Source of the DNA: Tetrahymena elliotti 4EA
Lineage: Eukaryota; Ciliophora; Oligohymenophorea; Hymenostomatida; Tetrahymenidae
Length of the DNA: 64,000 nt
NCBI GenBank assembly: GCA_000231825.2
Contig: JH720303.1
Span: 1,388,574 to 1,452,573 of the forward strand
Direction: 5' to 3'
Under the pieces are notes generated by a model that was not told the DNA's origin, ran no database searches, and was given only the letters and a program-made list of their open reading frames with translations. Both the position numbers and the translations under genes were made by a program. Within the stretch, counting starts at the first letter, position 1; every line of letters starts with the position of its first letter. This document shows, piece after piece, positions 49,778 through 61,764 of the stretch.

Positions 49778-51539
49778 ATGAGCGTAAATAACACTTATGT
49801 TCGTAGTCGTAGGCTATAGGAAGTAGGAAAAAGTATTTTAATTCAATAGTAAAATAAAAAATAATTAGAATCATATTAATTAGGTATAGTGGGAGATCTT
49901 TCACCTGCAAATGAAAATTATCGTTCATCAAGTATTCATAAATTAATACTATGATAAATTATATAATTTCAAAAAATCCAATTAGGTAATTATAAAGCTA
50001 ATCCAATAATTTTATAGGATGGTGCCCCTTATAATTAAAGATAAAAAACAGATTTTAGTCTAGATTTGTAAAATAAATTGAAATATGTGAATTAAAATGA
50101 TGCTTCAAATGGATATAGTAAATCAATAAAATTTAAAAATTAGATTAAGGTAGCAATTATCCTAAAATAAATGTATAAAATTAGGAAATCAGAATGCAGG
50201 TAGAGATTATTCAAATAGTTAAAGAGCTCACTATAATTTACATGATAACTAATCAGGGTCTTTATTTCCTCCTGTAATTTCTTGAATAATTAAAAAATAA
50301 TAAAATAATATTAAATATATTCATAAAAATAGATAGCTACAGTTGTTAGGTCTAGCAATGATAAATATAATTGTAATTTTGTTAATAAATCATATTTAAT
50401 TTTAAAAAGTAAGATATAAAATTCTTTTGTAGAAAAATAAATTAGGTTAACGACAAATGAAACAAACTCTTTAAAGAGTGAATGTGATTAATACTAAAAC
50501 TTAATGCCATGTCAAAAGTAATAACACAGAAACGAGTGTAATATATGTAAATCAGTTTCTCCTAATAGAAGTTAGTAGGGCCTCGCTGGTAAAAATTATA
50601 AAGACAAAATATTATAAGAAGAAAAATAGATTTTCTAATAACTTGAGCATATTCGAGTAACTTTGCTTTATTTAACTTTTTTAGAATGAAAATATTGTAA
50701 TAAAACAGAATAAAATGAGTAATAGTAATAATAATCAAGTTAAAAGGAAAATAGCCACTCCAGTTAATAATGAAAAACCAAAATATAAAGAAAATGGTTA
50801 AGCAATATAGGCTTTAAGACTTGCTAGCTTAGAATAATAAAATTTTGGTTAAAATCAAAATCAACCAAGTAGTAGAAGAGATTATCAAAACACACTAATA
50901 TCTGATATGTTTAAATAGAATTCAACAAGTAAAGCTAACTCAAATTATGAATGGGGAATGAAAGGATTTAGTTAGGCGTCATCTCCCAATAGAATTCTAT
51001 AATCATTAAATACCCTACCTATTTCACCTGTAGGTTCAAATTCAAATCGCAATAAATTTAATTCTTCTTCTTAAAGCTAAAATGAAACTGTTCCTTTCTC
51101 AAGAACAGTTTATCAAAATAAAAAGAATGGTATTAATTTAAATGATAGTTAAACTAATTTAGGTTACAATGTTCATTATAAAACTACCTACTAACCATAA
51201 AATTATAATCATAACCAAATCACTTAATTTGAAAATCCTGCAACAGATACATCTATAGATAATTTAAAAGGGACCTTAAAAAAAAGAAGATCCTCTTTAT
51301 AAAGAAACAGTATATCTATACAGAAGTCATTGCAAGACACCTTGAAAAAAAATAATTTGTCATATAGCCATTAAAATATAAAATCTTCTTGTAATGGGCC
51401 AAACTACACAGGAATCGATGTATAAAAAATAAAGTAGAGTAGATAGAATTGTATAAATTTACTTGACAATCTCTAAAAATTAGTTACAAATAAGAAAAAT
51501 CTTTCATCTACAACTTAAGATTTTTTTAAACCTTAATGA
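49778..51539 (+). CDS. Ser/Asn/Gln-rich protein of unknown function
   Basis: I do not recognise the family. ATG 49778 begins MSVNNTYVRSRRLQEVGK. Several short introns interrupt the 5' half (for example at about 49,930-49,985 and 50,122-50,147, and one or more between 50,277 and 50,435). The exon near 50,440-50,660 gives CDQYQNLMPCQKQQHRNECN, then ICKSVSPNRSQQ; its Cys/His content is the only hint of a small metal-binding motif. The long final exon (from about 50,690) is Ser/Asn/Gln-rich with SSPNRILQ, LKKRRSSLQRN and a Lys-rich end, stopping at TGA 51537-51539. SPNR motifs also occur in the upstream giant gene. The protein looks disordered and rich in possible phosphorylation sites. The 3' half is secure; exon joins in the 5' half are tentative. 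Confidence 0.6.
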
Positions 51540-51652
51540 AATCAAAAGGGAATAAAAAAATTTCTAATTATTTTATATTCAAAAATAATCATTAAAAATC
51601 TTAAATTATTTCACTGTTTAATAAATCTATAATTGATTTTGTAAAAATTCTA

Positions 51653-52939
51653 TCATTAATAAATTCGTTTAAATATTATTGGTTTATATTATATCAATTT
51701 ATATAAAAAAATTTTTATCATTTAAAATAAAGTAATATTTATTCTTATTATTTTGCTTAATTTACTATTATAAATCAATTTATTTTAAAAAATGAGGAAA
51801 TTTTTAAGATACTTGAAAGAAGCATTTAACTTAAACTTGTTTATTTTCATTAAAAAAGAGATAGAAAAATCTTAATGATTTTTCAAAAAGTAAAAATGAA
51901 ATTGATGAAATATTTTTTGGTCATATCTAGTACCTACCTATTGAAAAGCTTTTTAAATATACATATAAAAAATTTACTCAACAATTGAAGGTTTTTCTTA
52001 GTGATTTTAACTGCTTCTACTTTATGTTGTTAAGAATTAAGGAAAAAGAAAATTTTTATGTGAATTTAAATATTTTTTATGAATTTAATAAATATTTAGC
52101 TTTTTCCTTTTAATTTTATGGAAAAATGAACTATCTGTGGGGTATTTGAAGAAAATAAATGGAAAATTACTATTTTTACTAAATTGCTTGATTATTAAAT
52201 TAAATAAAAAAAAATTTGCGTTATCTCCCCTATATAATTATTTTAATTTTTATCTATAAATTGATGTTGTTTATTTATTCTTATATTATTTTATTTTTTT
52301 TCTTCTTTATCTTTTTCTTTTTCTTCTTTTTTTAATTAATTTTTTATTTTAATTTAATTGTTAATTGATTTTTTTGGTTTGTTTTATTTTTAAGTTGTTA
52401 ATTTTTTTTTAATTCTTATTTTATTATCTGATTTGTTTGTTTGTTTGCTTGTTTTCTTGTTTGTTTTTTTGCTATTAATTTCTTTGTATTTTTAATTTTT
52501 TCTATGTTTTTATTTGCTCTTAATCTCTGTTTGTATTTTTTTTGCTTCTAATATTTTATTTCTTATTTTTTTAATTCAAATTTGATTTTTTTTAACTTCC
52601 TGATTTTATAAAATTGCAGGGTTTATTTTTTTACTTTTTATATTTCTTTTTAATTTATTTTTTTTAATTTTGACAACTTAAAATGGTTTACGTGAAAGAT
52701 TTTTATATATAGTCTCCACATTTAAATAATTCAAATAGCATAGATAAAGCATTTGAATAAAGTAAAAGGGTTCTTTTCACCCAACCAATACTTTTACTTT
52801 AAGCAAATTTTTGGACTGATTGCATTTGATTGAGCAGATCTAATGGATTAAAAAACTTAAAGGTGCCTTAGGAGTTCATTGCGATCATAATTTTATTTTT
52901 ACCGGGAGGTTAAATGTTCAGCCTATCAATTGCAATCAT
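51653..52939 (-). CDS. Uncertain long reading frame (428 codons), unknown product
   Basis: Under the ciliate code there is a continuous frame from ATG 52939-52937 to TGA 51655-51653. I checked it line by line and found no internal TGA. The first 95 codons (MIAIDRLNIQPPGKNK..., then FNPLDLLNQMQSVQKFAQS and TLLLYSNALSMLFELFKCGD) come from a stretch that is richer in G+C than its surroundings and look protein-like. The middle (about 52,200-52,680) is almost all Lys, Asn and Gln because the other strand is T-rich, where TGA is rare by composition. The last 150 codons are Phe/Lys/Ile-rich. No family is recognised. It could be a real gene, a shorter gene with introns, or chance. Confidence 0.3.
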
Positions 52940-53306
52940 TCTTTTCGCTCTCTACACTACAAAAATTATTTTAAAACCATTTTATCACATATTCGCTAAA
53001 ATTTGGGAATTTATTTGTTTCTTTTATTTTTTTTCCTTTTATTTTTTTTCTTCTTTTAATTATTATACAAATTTCAATCAAATATTTGGAAATAAATTAA
53101 ATTTGAAAATTTTTTTGTTTTGAAATTTCTTGAATCCTAACTGCTTTTTTAATAATTTGTAATTGATGTCAATTCTAATTAAATTTTTGTTTGAAAATAT
53201 CTTAATAATTAATTAATGAAAAATATAATATTAATTTTATTTTGTTTTAAATGTATAACATAAATAACAACAATATTATTTTAAGTATTTATCATCATTA
53301 TACAAT
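52940..53306. other. Spacer, no gene seen
   Basis: About 370 bases downstream of the aminotransferase stop and upstream of the uncertain minus-strand frame. T-rich; nothing recognisable. Confidence 0.45.
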
Positions 53307-54759
53307 TCATTATTTCTTTTAATGACGTTCACAGAATCTTCTAATACGAACTGAAAATTCTCTAATAACAGATTCATCAGCACACAATATAATTCTGAAG
53401 AAACTTTTACCAAAGAAAAGTTCTCCTGGGAAGACAGAAACATTTTCTTCTTATAAAAGTTTAGTGGCAAATTCTTGAGATGAGGTGATATCAGTATGTT
53501 CATAATCAATACCTACTGCAGCATAAAATGCAGCTTTAGCTTCTTTTAATTTAATACCTTTGACATCATTAACAAGTCCTTTTAATAATTTAAATCTTTC
53601 ACTGCATAATCTCATTTTTTCATCTATATAATCGTCATTCATTTTAAGCATTTCTACTTGATTACCAGCTACAATAGTGTTTGGCATTAAAATGAAGCTG
53701 AGTAAATTTCTTAAACCTTACTTAACTTCATCGAAAATTCCTGGTTTTCCTACTAAAGTTAACCATGCAGTTCTCCAACCTTTTTTTATTAAATTAATTA
53801 AATATTTAAAATTAATTTATAAAATTATAATCTAAAATAAATACCTGGAACAAGCCATCTCTTTGACATACCAGAAATAATAGCTACAGGGACAGTATCA
53901 GTTAATTCACCAAAAGAGTAGAATTTTTCGCCAGGATAAGGCATATGTTCATAAGTTTCATCAGCAACAATAGGAAGATTATTATGTCTTTTGCAGAAAT
54001 CTAAAATATCTAACATGTGTTTCTTTGTCCATAAAGACGAGAGAGGATTAGAAGGATTACAAATATAGATAAACCTATTATAATATATAAATAAAAATAT
54101 TAAAAAATCAATAGTAATAAAAGATTTAATAATATTCTTTTTAAAATAATTTTTTAATTTAATCTAATTTATTATAAACTTTAAATTCTACAATAATTTA
54201 AGTTTGATTTTTACCTAGTTTTTTCATCTACAAGCTTTTCCATTTGATCTAAGTTAGCTTCCCAGTCCTTGTCTTCCAAAAGATCATAGAACTTTGTTTC
54301 TACACCTAAATTAGAACCTACAGTCACTATTAAAGGGAAACCAGGAGAAGGGAATAAAAAGTTATCACCTGGGTTGGCTAAAGTTGCTACAGATAAATAA
54401 ATACCCATAGAACAACCAAAAGTAAGGAATACGTCTGATTCATCTACCTTAACATTTTTATTATTTTCGAATTTATATCTTTCAGCTACAGCCTAACGAA
54501 TTTCAGGTTTACCTATTAAATCAGTGTAACCATCTATTTTACCAACACCATCTGCACATTTTTATAAGATCTCTGGATTGGTTTAGAATTCAGAAAATAA
54601 AGTAGGATCTCCTAAAGTTAAGTTCAAGTTATCTGCAGGACGAGTATCCTTGTAAAGAGTGATATCAATTTTGGGAAGAACACTTTCAACATAGTTACGG
54701 ATAGGGTTGCAAGTATTTTTAATTCTTTCTGCTGCTTGGAAAACTGGGAAATCGCTCAT
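53307..54759 (-). CDS. TAT: Tyrosine aminotransferase (PLP-dependent, fold type I)
   Basis: Transfers the amino group of tyrosine (or related aromatic amino acids) to 2-oxoglutarate. Three exons (54759-54215, 54074-53845, 53779-53307) join to 415 residues, close to the family length. ATG 54759 begins MSDFPVFQAAERIKN. Family features in order: NLTLGDPTLF, GKIDGYTDLIGKPEIRQAVA (the Y-x-D/P-x-x-G element), FIYICNPSNPLSS (substrate-binding Asn region), PIVADETYEHMPY (Asp and Tyr that contact the cofactor) and SGMSKRWLVPGWRTAW with the Schiff-base Lys. The intron between the second and third exons splits the G codon of VPGW. The C-terminal part has VSVFPGELFFGKSFFRIV, then RRFCERH and TGA. The KRWLVPGWR block is characteristic of tyrosine aminotransferases and argues against alanine or aspartate aminotransferase. 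No targeting peptide is obvious, so a cytosolic location is likely. Confidence 0.93.
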
Positions 54760-56422
54760 GATAAATTTCTAAAATTAATATAAATTTATTTGTTTTTAGT
54801 TTGCTTGCTAATATTCTTTTTTTAGAAATATATTATATCTAAATGTGATCAAAACAAGATTCTTATATGACTTTATGAGAATTTTATGTGAAAAGTTAAG
54901 CAACTCAATTAGTAAAAGTAAAAAAAATAAATTAAAAAATTGATGTAAGCATCCACTATGCGTTGTAAAAGACTCAGCCTAAATCAAATAATTAGTTTAT
55001 CTTTTTTGAGTTTATTAATTCATCATTTATTAATCAATTTTACTGAAATAAGATTATTTTTGCGTATTATTTTCACTTTTCTTCTAAAAAGACACACATT
55101 CTAAAAATATCTATTCACATCTATTTTTCCAAAGAAAATATATTACTATTCTTGATAAATGAACAATTAATCTTTTAGATTAAATTTATGTAACAAGATA
55201 AAAGTAACTAAAGTCTAATTTTTAACATCATCATATACCCAAAAAAAATCCAGTAAATGTCTTTTTTAGCAATATTTCTCATATTTTTTCATTTAATTTC
55301 TAAATTTCATATTTATTGAAAATATTCAGTTCATATTACAATAATAAAAGTCTAATAGTTAGTTTTGATAATAAAGTATTCTATTTTATAATAATAGTCA
55401 TCAAATTAAAAAACAATAAAGATATTTTAATTCTTTTATTTATTTCATAAAAAATAAATTATTGTTGCCTTCAAACAATTTCTATCCATATAACCACATT
55501 AAGATTTGATTTCAATATTAAATATTCTCAATATATATTCTATTTATGTGGATTATTACTTAACTCATGAGTAATTAATTACTTAAAATTTTAACTTTTT
55601 TTGAAATTTATAGCAGAAGATATTTAGTTATGGTTTTATAACTATTAATTTTAATTGACTAAATTTTTTATCAAAATTAAAAAATTCTTTCATCCACGTT
55701 AAAAATAATATTATTTTTATTTGTTCTAATTTTATGTTTGATGGATTTTTTTATTTTCTTTTAATATAACATCCAATTTAACTTATTTAAATATCTTTTT
55801 ACATTTAAATATGAATTTATTTCATTGAAATCATAAAAAATTAAAAGAGCGTATCTAATGACTTGAAAGTATTATTTAATAATATTTTAAAAACAACCTA
55901 TTTGCATATTTGAATAAAAGCAAAAATAATTAGTTTTTTAATTGTATTATTTAATTAAATAAATTAATTCTTAATATTTTCAAATTTAATTTTTTATAAA
56001 AATCAACACTTGTATTTTTAGCATACTGTTTGTTTGTGAGTTTAGATGGGTTTTGTTTTTTATTAGTAAAAAAATAAAAATATGAGAAAAAATTTCTAAT
56101 TAAAATTAATTAAAACTTACTAAAAATTATTTTATTTGAAAACAATTTAGATATTTATTAATTTAAGAATGAAGTTTTTGTAATAAAATAAAAGATAAAT
56201 AGATGAATATATGGAAATATAATTTAGTCAAGATTCGTATCATTAAGGAATATATACTTTTTTAACAATACAAATCAAATTGCAATAATGTGTAGTTAAT
56301 ATGTATGATACTTAAAATAAATCAAATTTGTATGTTTTATCAATTTATTAGAATCTTTTAAGAAATTCACATTAAAAAGGTATCCTAACAATATAAACTA
56401 GCATTATTGTCATTTTATTTTA
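54760..56422. other. Long intergenic region, no gene seen
   Basis: About 1.7 kb of AT-rich DNA. TGA and TCA recur in all frames; no hidden ciliate-code gene was found on inspection. The part next to 54,760 should hold the aminotransferase promoter. Confidence 0.5.
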
Positions 56423-57121
56423 TCAAGTGAATAGCAAGTTATCTTTAATCACTTTTTAAGCATTGCATCCCCTTTTATATATTAGAATTTGTTTAAATAT
56501 CAAAAATAGCATTTAACAAATCTCTAAAATGGTTATAATTTAAGCTAAATAATTACCTCTTTGAGCATATTCATCCTCTAAATCTTGCCAATTTTCAAGG
56601 ATCATATCGAATTATTCGAATTCAAGAGAGTGGGTGAGTCTATTTCTTCTTGGACCCCATTCATGAGCATAGTTTCTGTGTGAGAAGTTAACTTCGAAAG
56701 CTCTGTTAAGATGGATACCCCAGCTTTATTGATAATGAAAAAGAGAAAATGTTAATACTTCGCTAGTTAAGTAAATGCAGCTAATATAAACTTATCTAAT
56801 TCTATTATATTTGATATACCTCTCATCAAATAGAATAGTTTGGATTTGCTTATGCATTTTTATTAATCTAAAAATCAATTTATATTTACTAATAGTGAGG
56901 AAGCCAGATGAATGCAGCTACACCCTATTTTAATAAAAGAAAGAAACATAAAATATGAGTTAACTCTTGTTGGAAACTTGAATTTTTCATTATAAATTTG
57001 ATATTTTCTTAGCAATTATATAATATTTTATTACGAAAGATAACTTAGCTTCTCTAGCAACATAATCATCATAAAGTGATCTGTACCACCAATATCTATT
57101 TCTAAACAAAACACTACCCAT
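56423..57121 (-). CDS. Small Trp/Tyr-rich protein, possibly mitochondrial
   Basis: I do not recognise the family. ATG 57121 gives MGSVLFRNRYWWYRSLYDDY, then VAREAKLSF. After an intron comes GVAAFIWLPHY, and after a second intron YWGIHLNRAFEVNFSHRN, then YAHEWGPRRNRLTHSLEFEQ and FDMILENWQDLEDEYAQR. The basic start rich in Arg and Trp, one short hydrophobic segment and the His/Arg/Trp-rich tail recall accessory subunits of mitochondrial respiratory complexes, many of which are ciliate-specific. That is inference from style only. The 3' end is uncertain: reading on gives TGA 56425-56423 with or without a 33-nt candidate intron starting at the GTAATT after AQR, both in frame. A terminal exon elsewhere is also possible. 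About 130-150 residues. Confidence 0.55.
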
Positions 57122-58130
57122 GCTTTAATGAGTTTATTTTAATTTTCCTTTTTTTTGATTTATTTCAAAATAAATATTTTTATTAAAAAGCAATACAAAG
57201 CAATCTATTTATAATAACTTTTCTTATATTTTCTAAATCTTCATTCTCTTTATTTTCTTTTTGCATCTTCTAAATTCTTACAAAGATACTAACATTAGTT
57301 CTTCATTTAATCATCCATTCAAAAATACTCATATATACATACATACAATCATTAAAAAACAAACTATAATTTTCTTAATGCATAATGATTATCTTAAGAT
57401 TTATTATTCCTCACTAATATTTATTTAAAGATACAGATTACTTTTTACTAAATTTTGAAATAATATAATAGATTTAAATAGTCAATTTTAAAAAAAAAGC
57501 CTTTAAAGCACTTATTTTAAAAATACTTTCCTACTACCACTTTAAATTAATTAAATTTTTTATGTAGCTTAACAAAATTTCATAACTTCTTATCAAATAT
57601 AACTTTGAATTAAATTGTATTCACACTCAAAAAGCTAATACAAAATTATCTCCTAACTATAATAAATAAAAAACTATGTAATTTGATAGAGGCAAGTTTT
57701 TTTTATTTTAAAATGATATGAAATGCAAAAAAAAAAGATTCAATTTTTAAGATTAATAAAGCTTATTTCATATTTATGAGTAATTAATGAGTTTAAAAAG
57801 ATTCTTCAAAACTTTTTGAATTAATTATTTGATCAGCTAAATATATTATATTGTCTTAGATATGTGTTATTTGATTAAACTTATAAAATTAACTTTCCAC
57901 TTTTTTATTATGATGATAATAATATCTTTTTGTAACTTAAAATGGATGCAAAAAATAAAGATCTTAAATTAAATTAAGATATACTAATAAATTAAAATAT
58001 GTAACAATCACTAAATACAAACCATTAATTTACTTTTAAAATTAATTTAATTTTTAAATTTTAAACCTTTAGAATATTTATTTATATTTTGTATATTTTA
58101 TAACTAACTATTTTTACTTTTTTTAATTTT
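57122..58130. other. Intergenic, no gene seen
   Basis: About 1 kb of AT-rich spacer between two minus-strand genes, without a coding-like frame or recognisable element. Confidence 0.5.
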
Positions 58131-59413
58131 TCACCTTCTTGAGCTTGCTGTTGAAGCATAAAAGTCAACCTAACTTAAATTATTATTAGATTAATTTAAA
58201 TTCTTTTTAACTGAATTAGATCTGCTTGATCTAGCACTAGATGTTCTATACATCTCAAGATGGTCATAATTTCCAAATTCAGAAGGTAAACGATAAGTTC
58301 CAGGCCCAGGTTCTATTAATTTACAAATATTTGAATATAAAATACATAATCATTTTTATTTTACTATAATTTGTATTTTTAGATGCTTAATCAACAAAAG
58401 ACTATCTGGTTGAAGTAACTGAAAAATTCCTTGTTCCATATGATTTATATATAGATAAAACATATGATCCACTCTTTTCTAAATCATTTCTTGGTTTGTA
58501 TTATCCTGGCCCAGGATTGCTATTTCCTATAGATTATATAATTAATTTATTTATCAAATGAACTTAACTCAAGTTTATACCAGATTTAGGAAATCTTTTG
58601 GATCTAGGTGGATTAAAAGTAGTGGCTCCAGATGATCTATATTTTGCTAATTAGAAGTTTCCAAGTTTATTTATACTTTCATAGTTTTAATATTGTCCAG
58701 GTCCTGGATTTTACAAAATGCTACTTTACCCATTTAAAAAGAGTGGACAATCTTTTATAATTAATAAATATTTTTATAATTAAGGAGAGATTTCCAACCA
58801 AACAATAATTCGCAATAAAATAATCAATTCCAATTTATAATTTTATTTAATTAATTACTAACATCCCTAGTTTTTGGTCTCATTGTAAACGATAGATTTT
58901 CTTTTAAATTTATATTCAATTTTTAATATGATCCTGGTCCTGGATTAGCCAGAGGACCTTTCTTTACAATACCAAACTCACTCATTTTCTTTATATTTAA
59001 AAAAATTTTTTTTTCTTGTTATGAAACTAACTTAAAATTTACATCTCTTGCAGTTCCAAATGATTTTCCTCTTGAAGTACTGCGCTATTTATCAAATTAA
59101 CTGGGTAAATCATATTTAGAAGGTGGACTGCAAACTTTAGATTTTGTAAAGTCTGGGCGTGACCCAACACCAAACCCAGCTCTCCTTGTTGATTTTTAAC
59201 TTGGTAAATCATAAAATGAATCAGTTGCCCTTTTTAATATAGAAAATAGAATCAATTATGAATAAATTTCTATGCTTTTTTCAATAAAATTTACTTTTTG
59301 GGCGTTTAAAATCTAGGAGATTTTGAGAATGAGAATTAGAACTTAGATGGAGAATTATTTACTGGGCTATTAAGAATTTATACAGGAGTTGTTACTGAAA
59401 ACTAAAGAGACAT
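58131..59413 (-). CDS. SHIPPO/STPG (sperm-tail PG-rich) repeat protein, probably axonemal
   Basis: Family members bind ciliary or cortical microtubules; several are microtubule inner proteins. ATG 59413 begins MSLQFSVTTPVQILNSPVNN. Each repeat carries N-P-G-P-G-x-Y. Visible copies: ANPGPGSYQKLNINLK near 58,930, NPGPGQYYESINKLGNF near 58,690, NPGPGYYKPRNDLEKSG near 58,500 and PGPGTYRLPSEFGNYDH near 58,290. An earlier part has SPPSKYDLPSQFDKQRST and FYDLPSQKSTRRAGFG, degenerate repeats with the same Y-x-L-P-S pattern. Five or six introns (60-100 nt) separate the repeats so that units roughly correspond to exons. The C-terminal 60 residues are Ser/Asn/Arg-rich, ending STASSRR at TGA 58133-58131. 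Estimated length is 290-310 residues. Confidence 0.85.
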
Positions 59414-60743
59414 TTTAAAAACTATTTAAAGATTATTTAATATCAATTTATAACTAGAATTTCTAAGTTTTGTTGATTTTTAATTATTTTTTAAGATTGT
59501 AATTATCAATAAAAAATATTAATTAGTTTATGGAAACATCTATGCAAAATATTATTAAGTGTTCCACAATATTTTTAATTATTTATTTACAAAGAAAATT
59601 TATTGGACAGTATTCAAATATCTACTAAAAAATTTACTTTTTAGCTGATAAATATTCACATTTTTAATTTTCTAAGCAAAAATAATAAATTATCTCCTAA
59701 AACTAATTGTACTCTATTCAAATTAAGTATTTATCCATCTCTTTATAAGCCTCTTTCCCTTTTGAAATTTTAAGGAAGGTAAAAGTTTACGAATTAATAA
59801 TTTCGCATTACTCATTATTAATATTTACTTTTTTATTGATCTGTGAAACCCTAAATATTTTTAAAAATTATGTAATTTATTTAATCAATCAAAATTTATT
59901 ATAAACTCAGCCAAAATAGCTTCTAAAATAATAACAATAACATATTTTATCTTTAATTCTTAACAATTTAAATAAATTTGATAGTATTTAATAAAAATAA
60001 AATATATAATCTATTAATGAATACTAATCTTTGTAAAAATGTAATATTAATTTCTAATTAAATTTAATATAAATAGAGTAAGAATAACATAAGTGCAGGA
60101 TAACTTGATAATTTCATTTTCTAAAAAACTACTCTTTTTTTTGATATTTTTTAGTTATATATATCCAAAACCAATTGTTTTTAGAAGATTTACTTTTAAA
60201 AAATAATATAATATTGTTAACATTTCAACTTTTTACTTAATATTCATCAAATTTTATGATGATGTGTAAACGAACCAAATTCAAATAAAATATCAGCTTG
60301 AAATAATTGAAGTTTTGCTAAAATTTACTTTTTCTTTTAATATTATTCAGTTTTTTATATTTATTTAACTTTCAGGTTTTTTGAATATTGGAAAAAAATA
60401 AATGTGTCAAATCTCTAACTCTCAAACATAAAATATTCTTTTTTCTTAAATTATCAAAAAAAATTTTTTGATCTAAAAATAATTTTTAAGCTTATGTCAT
60501 GTATCAATGTATCAGAAAGAATTGAAATTTGTGGTTTAATATTTTACTTTAGACTTTTACAAAAAGAGCATATGAAAATAGTATTTTCAACACAACGATA
60601 ATAACTAAAATAAAAAATTTATTTTTTTATAATTTAGTAAATCAAATCAAATCTTGTTCTCAATTAGTAAAAATATATTTTAATAACTAAATTTTTTTAA
60701 TTCTCTAAAAAAGAAAATCTACTTCACATAAATATTTACTAAT
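59414..60743. other. Intergenic, no gene seen
   Basis: About 1.3 kb of AT-rich spacer upstream of the SHIPPO gene and downstream of the next minus-strand gene. Nothing recognisable. Confidence 0.5.
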
Positions 60744-61320
60744 TCATTTGTTTTATTTTTATTAGTAGTCTTTAATTTCTTCTCTTAAAGCTAATAAATA
60801 TTTTCCATATAATAATTTTTTTTTATTAAAATCTCCTATAGCGCATGAAGGGATAATTTTCTTAGGCTCAAAAGGTCCAAGAAAGATGAATCCTCTATCA
60901 CTTCCATCTTTCATTTCAATATAATTTTCTTCAAATTTAGTAACATAAACTATAAACAAATTTATGATTTAAAAATGAATATTTTTAGTAAATATTTTTA
61001 AAATTTACATGATGTTTGCATTTAATAAAAAGAACTATTTCTAAATTTAGGATCTTCGTTTTATAACATTTCATACATATCTATAAGTGTGTTTGAATAT
61101 ATCAAACTTGAATCAATTATATCATCATGAAGAATTAAAAATGGTGGTCTATATGTGTATTTTAATTCTGGTAATGCATTCTTTTTAAAATAATTTTTAA
61201 GCACCTCAATATGAAATTCTTTCTTTAAAAATATTTTACTTTAGGTAAAAGCTTTGTAAAATCAGTTTTAAGAGAAGGATAGTATTTTAAAAAATCCTCG
61301 TAAGTCACTTCTACTTCCAT
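60744..61320 (-). CDS. Small conserved-looking protein of unknown function
   Basis: I do not recognise the family. ATG 61320 gives MEVEVTYEDFLKYYPSLKTD, then FTKLLPK. The next readable segment lies in another frame: KEFHIEVLKNYFKKNALPEL, then KYTYRPPFLILHDDIIDSSL and LIDMYEMLQNEDPKFRNSSF. After an intron near 61,009-60,954 the final exon gives FYVTKFEENYIEMKDGSDRG, then FIFLGPFEPKKIIPSCAIGD and LALREEIKDYQQKQNKQMN with TGA 60746-60744. Composition is that of a folded cytosolic protein of about 170 residues, with no signal or membrane segment. The frame change near 61,245 needs either a 17-nt intron (GTAAAATATTTTTAAAG), shorter than any other here, or a one-base sequence error in the T run. 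Confidence 0.6.
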
Positions 61321-61764
61321 TGCTTATATTTTTTGCTTATTTATCTAATTAAATATCTTTTTTGATGATACAATTTAAAAGTAATTAAATTTAGAATCAG
61401 AGTATTTATTATTTATTTATTTGTTTGTTTGTTTAATATTCGAACAAATGAAATCAGATTATTTTGCGCCAATAATTTGCATATAGCATGGGTTTATAAA
61501 ATTAGTTTTAATAATAGATAAAATAAATTTTTAATTTAATATAATCTGAACAAAGCACTTGATTAATAATGCTAATAGCTTCTCAAAAAATTAAAATAAC
61601 AAATATCTTATATCAGAATTTGTTATATTATTAATAATTTTTTTGTTGTTTATTTATTAAAATAATTCATTGTTTTAGCTGATTAAAAAAATATAATTTA
61701 TTATTTCTTTTTTTATTCTTAAATTTACTTAAGTAAAGTAGGAGATTCAATAAAAAATATATAA
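61321..61764. promoter_or_regulatory. Divergent intergenic region
   Basis: About 440 bases between two divergent start codons, so it probably carries both promoters. It includes an ATTT/GTTT simple repeat at about 61404-61434. No specific promoter element can be named. Confidence 0.4.
61404..61434. repeat. ATTT/GTTT microsatellite
   Basis: Run of imperfect tetranucleotides (ATTTATTTATTTGTTTGTTT...) within a divergent promoter region. Confidence 0.75.

Noticed and set aside
52685..52960. Possible SRP or other structured RNA, prompted by GAGCAG, CCGGGAGG and a GGGT...ACCC hairpin
   Set aside because: I could not pair the expected helix 8 or Alu-domain elements, and a protein reading is at least as good. 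A covariance-model search would settle it.
52914..53123. Short + strand frame with Phe-rich sequence, and a 48-codon + strand frame from ATG 52683
   Set aside because: The first passes into poly-Phe from a T-rich tract, and the second is short and unconserved by eye. The minus-strand frame over the same DNA is longer, though itself uncertain.
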